Positions 62,100 through 64,000 of a DNA stretch of 64,000 bases are shown piece after piece. This DNA comes from Agapetus fuscipes (Eukaryota; Arthropoda; Insecta; Trichoptera; Glossosomatidae). A model generated the notes under the pieces. That model worked only from the letters and a program-made list of their open reading frames with translations. It was not told the origin of the DNA and made no database searches. The stretch's first letter is position 1. Each line of letters starts with the position of its first letter. The position numbers and the translations under genes are program-made. The DNA lies in assembly GCA_951799405.1 (NCBI GenBank), contig OX637342.1:2418001-2482000 (forward strand), read 5' to 3'.

Positions 62100-62338
62100 C
62101 ATACATTGTTCCTTGACTTATAGGTTGGTATGCGGCTGACCACCCATACTGTAAAAAATGGTTTACTTTGCCAATGGACGGCAAGAGTTGCAGGGCTTAT
62201 GTTCATTTGAGATTGGTTTTGTATAATGTAGGTCCACATGCGGCATGTGTTAGCGCGAAATTATACATGTCTGCTTGTGGGAATGGATTTAATATAAATC
62301 TTAAATGATATAAATCCTTGCAGCTTAGATTAGATTAG
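62100..62338 (+). mobile_element. Repeat A unit with its own target duplication
   Basis: Complete short unit from about ttccttgacttataggttgg to ttagattagattag, flanked by a perfect 10-bp duplication ATACATTAAA (62090-62099, 62339-62348). It has a 21-base deletion in the CACCCC block. Shows that the A unit alone has been retrotransposed. Confidence 0.85.
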
Positions 62339-62349
62339 ATACATTAAAT

Positions 62350-63145
62350 AGTCATAATTTGTTACCTGAAGATAACGACTAAAAATAACAAGAAAAGTGG
62401 AATAAAACAATGTTGATTTATTTTTATTTTTTTATTTATAAAAAATAATTAGATCTTTCATTAAATATGTGTCTTAGATGCCGATATATTATATTTTGCA
62501 ACCTAGAATATAGATAATTTAAGATTTAAGGTTAAGGTTAAAATAAAAGAAATAAAAAAAAAGTGTTGTCTCTTTCACTTTATAAGTTGTCCCCCGGCTT
62601 CGATAACAAGCATTATGTATTACACGTCCAATACTATAAACAGCGTTTACAGGTTGTGAAGCTAAATTATCCATAAGAGAATGAAAACAAATAAATAACC
62701 GATATGTGGCGGGAGGAAGAAACAGTGTGTGTGTGTGTGGAGAGTTGGGACCTGCAACACAGAGACGGATCAAGGACTGCAATTCAACATTTTTATTTAT
62801 TTAAATTATTATGCTTTACTTTGGTTATTATTAATTGATCTGCAATTTATTTATGAAACAGGATTTTTTTTTCACAATATACGCTTACACAGCACTTTTC
62901 TAGCTCTATCAACTTCGTGTTACAATGCTTCAAGCGTTTTTGGCTCTCCGCACCATTGCGGTACGTATATATAGATACAAAAGAGACGATTCTTACATGT
63001 TCTAGATTATTCCACATACTTCTATAATTTCTGATTGTTTGCCACACACCATCGTGCTTAGGCGCACGTACTACAGCACGTACTGAAAGCGCACTCTGCG
63101 AACTTGTTGCTATGGAGAGTGCCAAAGATATGTAGAGTAGCTGTG
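62350..63145. other. Stretch with nothing recognised
   Basis: Short GT run near 62727-62738. No family or coding signal identified. Confidence 0.3.
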
Positions 63146-63147
63146 AA

Positions 63148-63290
63148 GCTGGATCGATCTTTGGTAACCGACCCAGTGAACAGCATATTTGAACCTTAAA
63201 TGATTCTTTATTGCACTTCATTGGGAATCAAACTCACATCTTTTCAATTATGAGTCTGCAGCGTTCCCCTCTAGACTATAAACCGGTAAA
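63148..63290 (-). mobile_element. SINE2-like, 3'-truncated
   Basis: Minus strand: accggtttatagtctagagg, ctgcagactcataattgaaa, gatgtgagtttgattcccaa (B-box region), tgggtcggttaccaaagatc, gatccagctt. Confidence 0.6.
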
Positions 63291-63294
63291 AAAA

Positions 63295-63930
63295 AATATT
63301 AATGAAATATAACAAAACATGTACAAAAATTAAAAAAATCACAGCAAGTTCAAATGTTATTTTCATTGAATAATTTCGAAATTGTAATCTTTCATAATTT
63401 TAGTTTCATTTTTCCACAAAAAATAATTCTAATTTCAATGTTGACAAAATTGACTGCTTTGATCGACCCACTCCTTCCCTGCCCAGCGCCCGTGGGATAG
63501 GATGCCACTGCAGTCCGTGATTATCTCCAACATCCCATCTTGTTGCAAGGGGACTGTGTGCTGCAATTGACGGGTACCAGTGGCGCAGGGAGCGAGCTCC
63601 GTCTTATCCTTTTTGTACAAACATGTATAGAAATATGTTTTCTGCACAATTCCATATAACTCGTCTTGGGTCTCAAAAGCTACTTTTGATTCGGACCCGA
63701 AAAATAGAAATATCTTTAATTACTCCTTTCCAAAAAGTCTATGGAGGGCGTGACCGAGAATGTTTTAAAAACCAGAGCCCTCGAAAAAATGTACGTCAAC
63801 AATTATTGAAGGTATAATTTTCTACAACTTTCCAAGAGGCCCTAGGACGCAGGGGCCCTGGTACGGTCACACACTTGAACCTCTTCTCAATTTAATCCGC
63901 TTTTATTTCAAACTAAAATCAATCGTCACT
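63295..63930. other. Stretch with nothing recognised
   Basis: GC-richer from 63460 to 63600. The 70-codon minus frame there (..DCSGILSHGRWAGKEWVDQ..) is not one I can assign. Confidence 0.3.
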
Positions 63931-63939
63931 TCCTTGCAG

Positions 63940-64000
63940 CGCCCCACAACAGAAGCAACAATTCAAGCAACACCTTTGCGGCACCGTTCCAGGGTGACAT
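63940..64000 (+). CDS. Possible start of a host exon, cut by the window edge
   Basis: A pyrimidine-rich run ends in TCCTTGCAG at 63931-63939, a good match to a 3' splice site. Beyond it the base composition changes and two frames stay open to the edge; one reads PHNRSNNSSNTFAAPFQGD, low-complexity as in many insect regulatory proteins. Only 61 bases are available, no family can be named, and chance is not excluded. Confidence 0.25.

Noticed and set aside
1..64000. CRISPR array, phage or bacterial operon
   Set aside because: Repeats are dispersed and not regularly spaced; there are no bacterial-type gene clusters, and the elements are typical of animals.

Overview
The window reads as non-coding DNA from an insect-like arthropod: AT-rich, with no operons, ribosome-binding sites or long single-exon genes, and packed with short interspersed elements. 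Kingdom and rough phylum are inferred from the transposon types (tRNA-headed SINEs, RTE/jockey-like LINE tails, ZMYM-like hAT, palindromic MITEs). I cannot settle the order. I found no complete host gene. The only hint of one is a possible 3' splice site followed by an open, GC-richer stretch at the extreme right edge (63940 onward). The window therefore looks like a large intron or an intergenic region.

I grouped the repeats into working families; the names are mine. Repeat A and its variant A' is a 230-260 bp unit with a (GATTA)n-like tail. It is the commonest sequence here (about 30 full or partial copies, both strands), and in several places it is the 3' end of a LINE (LINE-K) whose last codons lie just upstream. 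SINE1 (about 310 bp), SINE2 (about 300 bp) and SINE3 have tRNA-like heads. MITE B (255 bp, 4-bp target duplications) and its relative B2, MITE C (about 240 bp) and MITE D (about 225 bp) are inverted-repeat DNA elements. LINE-J, -L, -M and -N and a jockey-like fragment are 5'-truncated retrotransposon 3' ends. Family E has a poly(A) tail. Family F comprises hairpin elements, one of which carries hammerhead-like motifs; a second, separate hairpin carries them too. There are three solo LTRs of one family with 4-bp target duplications.

Layout: 0-10 kb holds SINEs, A copies, two B elements and a 230-codon LINE-L reverse transcriptase C-terminus. 10-20 kb holds a hammerhead-like hairpin, a LINE-K remnant, a solo LTR, MITE C and a 524-bp LINE-J insertion. 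20-35 kb is rich in nested insertions (LINE tail in B2, MITE D in SINE2, MITE B in LINE-K, E in SINE2, hairpin in solo LTR) plus the second hammerhead-like hairpin. 36-41 kb holds several decayed LINE tails. 41.7-45.1 kb is the one large element, a hAT transposon whose transposase is broken by a single frameshift. 45-64 kb returns to dense A/SINE/MITE copies, a third solo LTR at 59.7 kb and a tandem cluster of A copies at 61.6-62.3 kb.

Nothing here forms a pathway. The biology is a layered record of transposition, and target-site duplications readable in the sequence give the relative order of many insertions. The most interesting items are the hammerhead-like hairpins, the LINE whose 3' end is also a separately mobile unit, the three solo LTRs, and the nearly intact hAT element.
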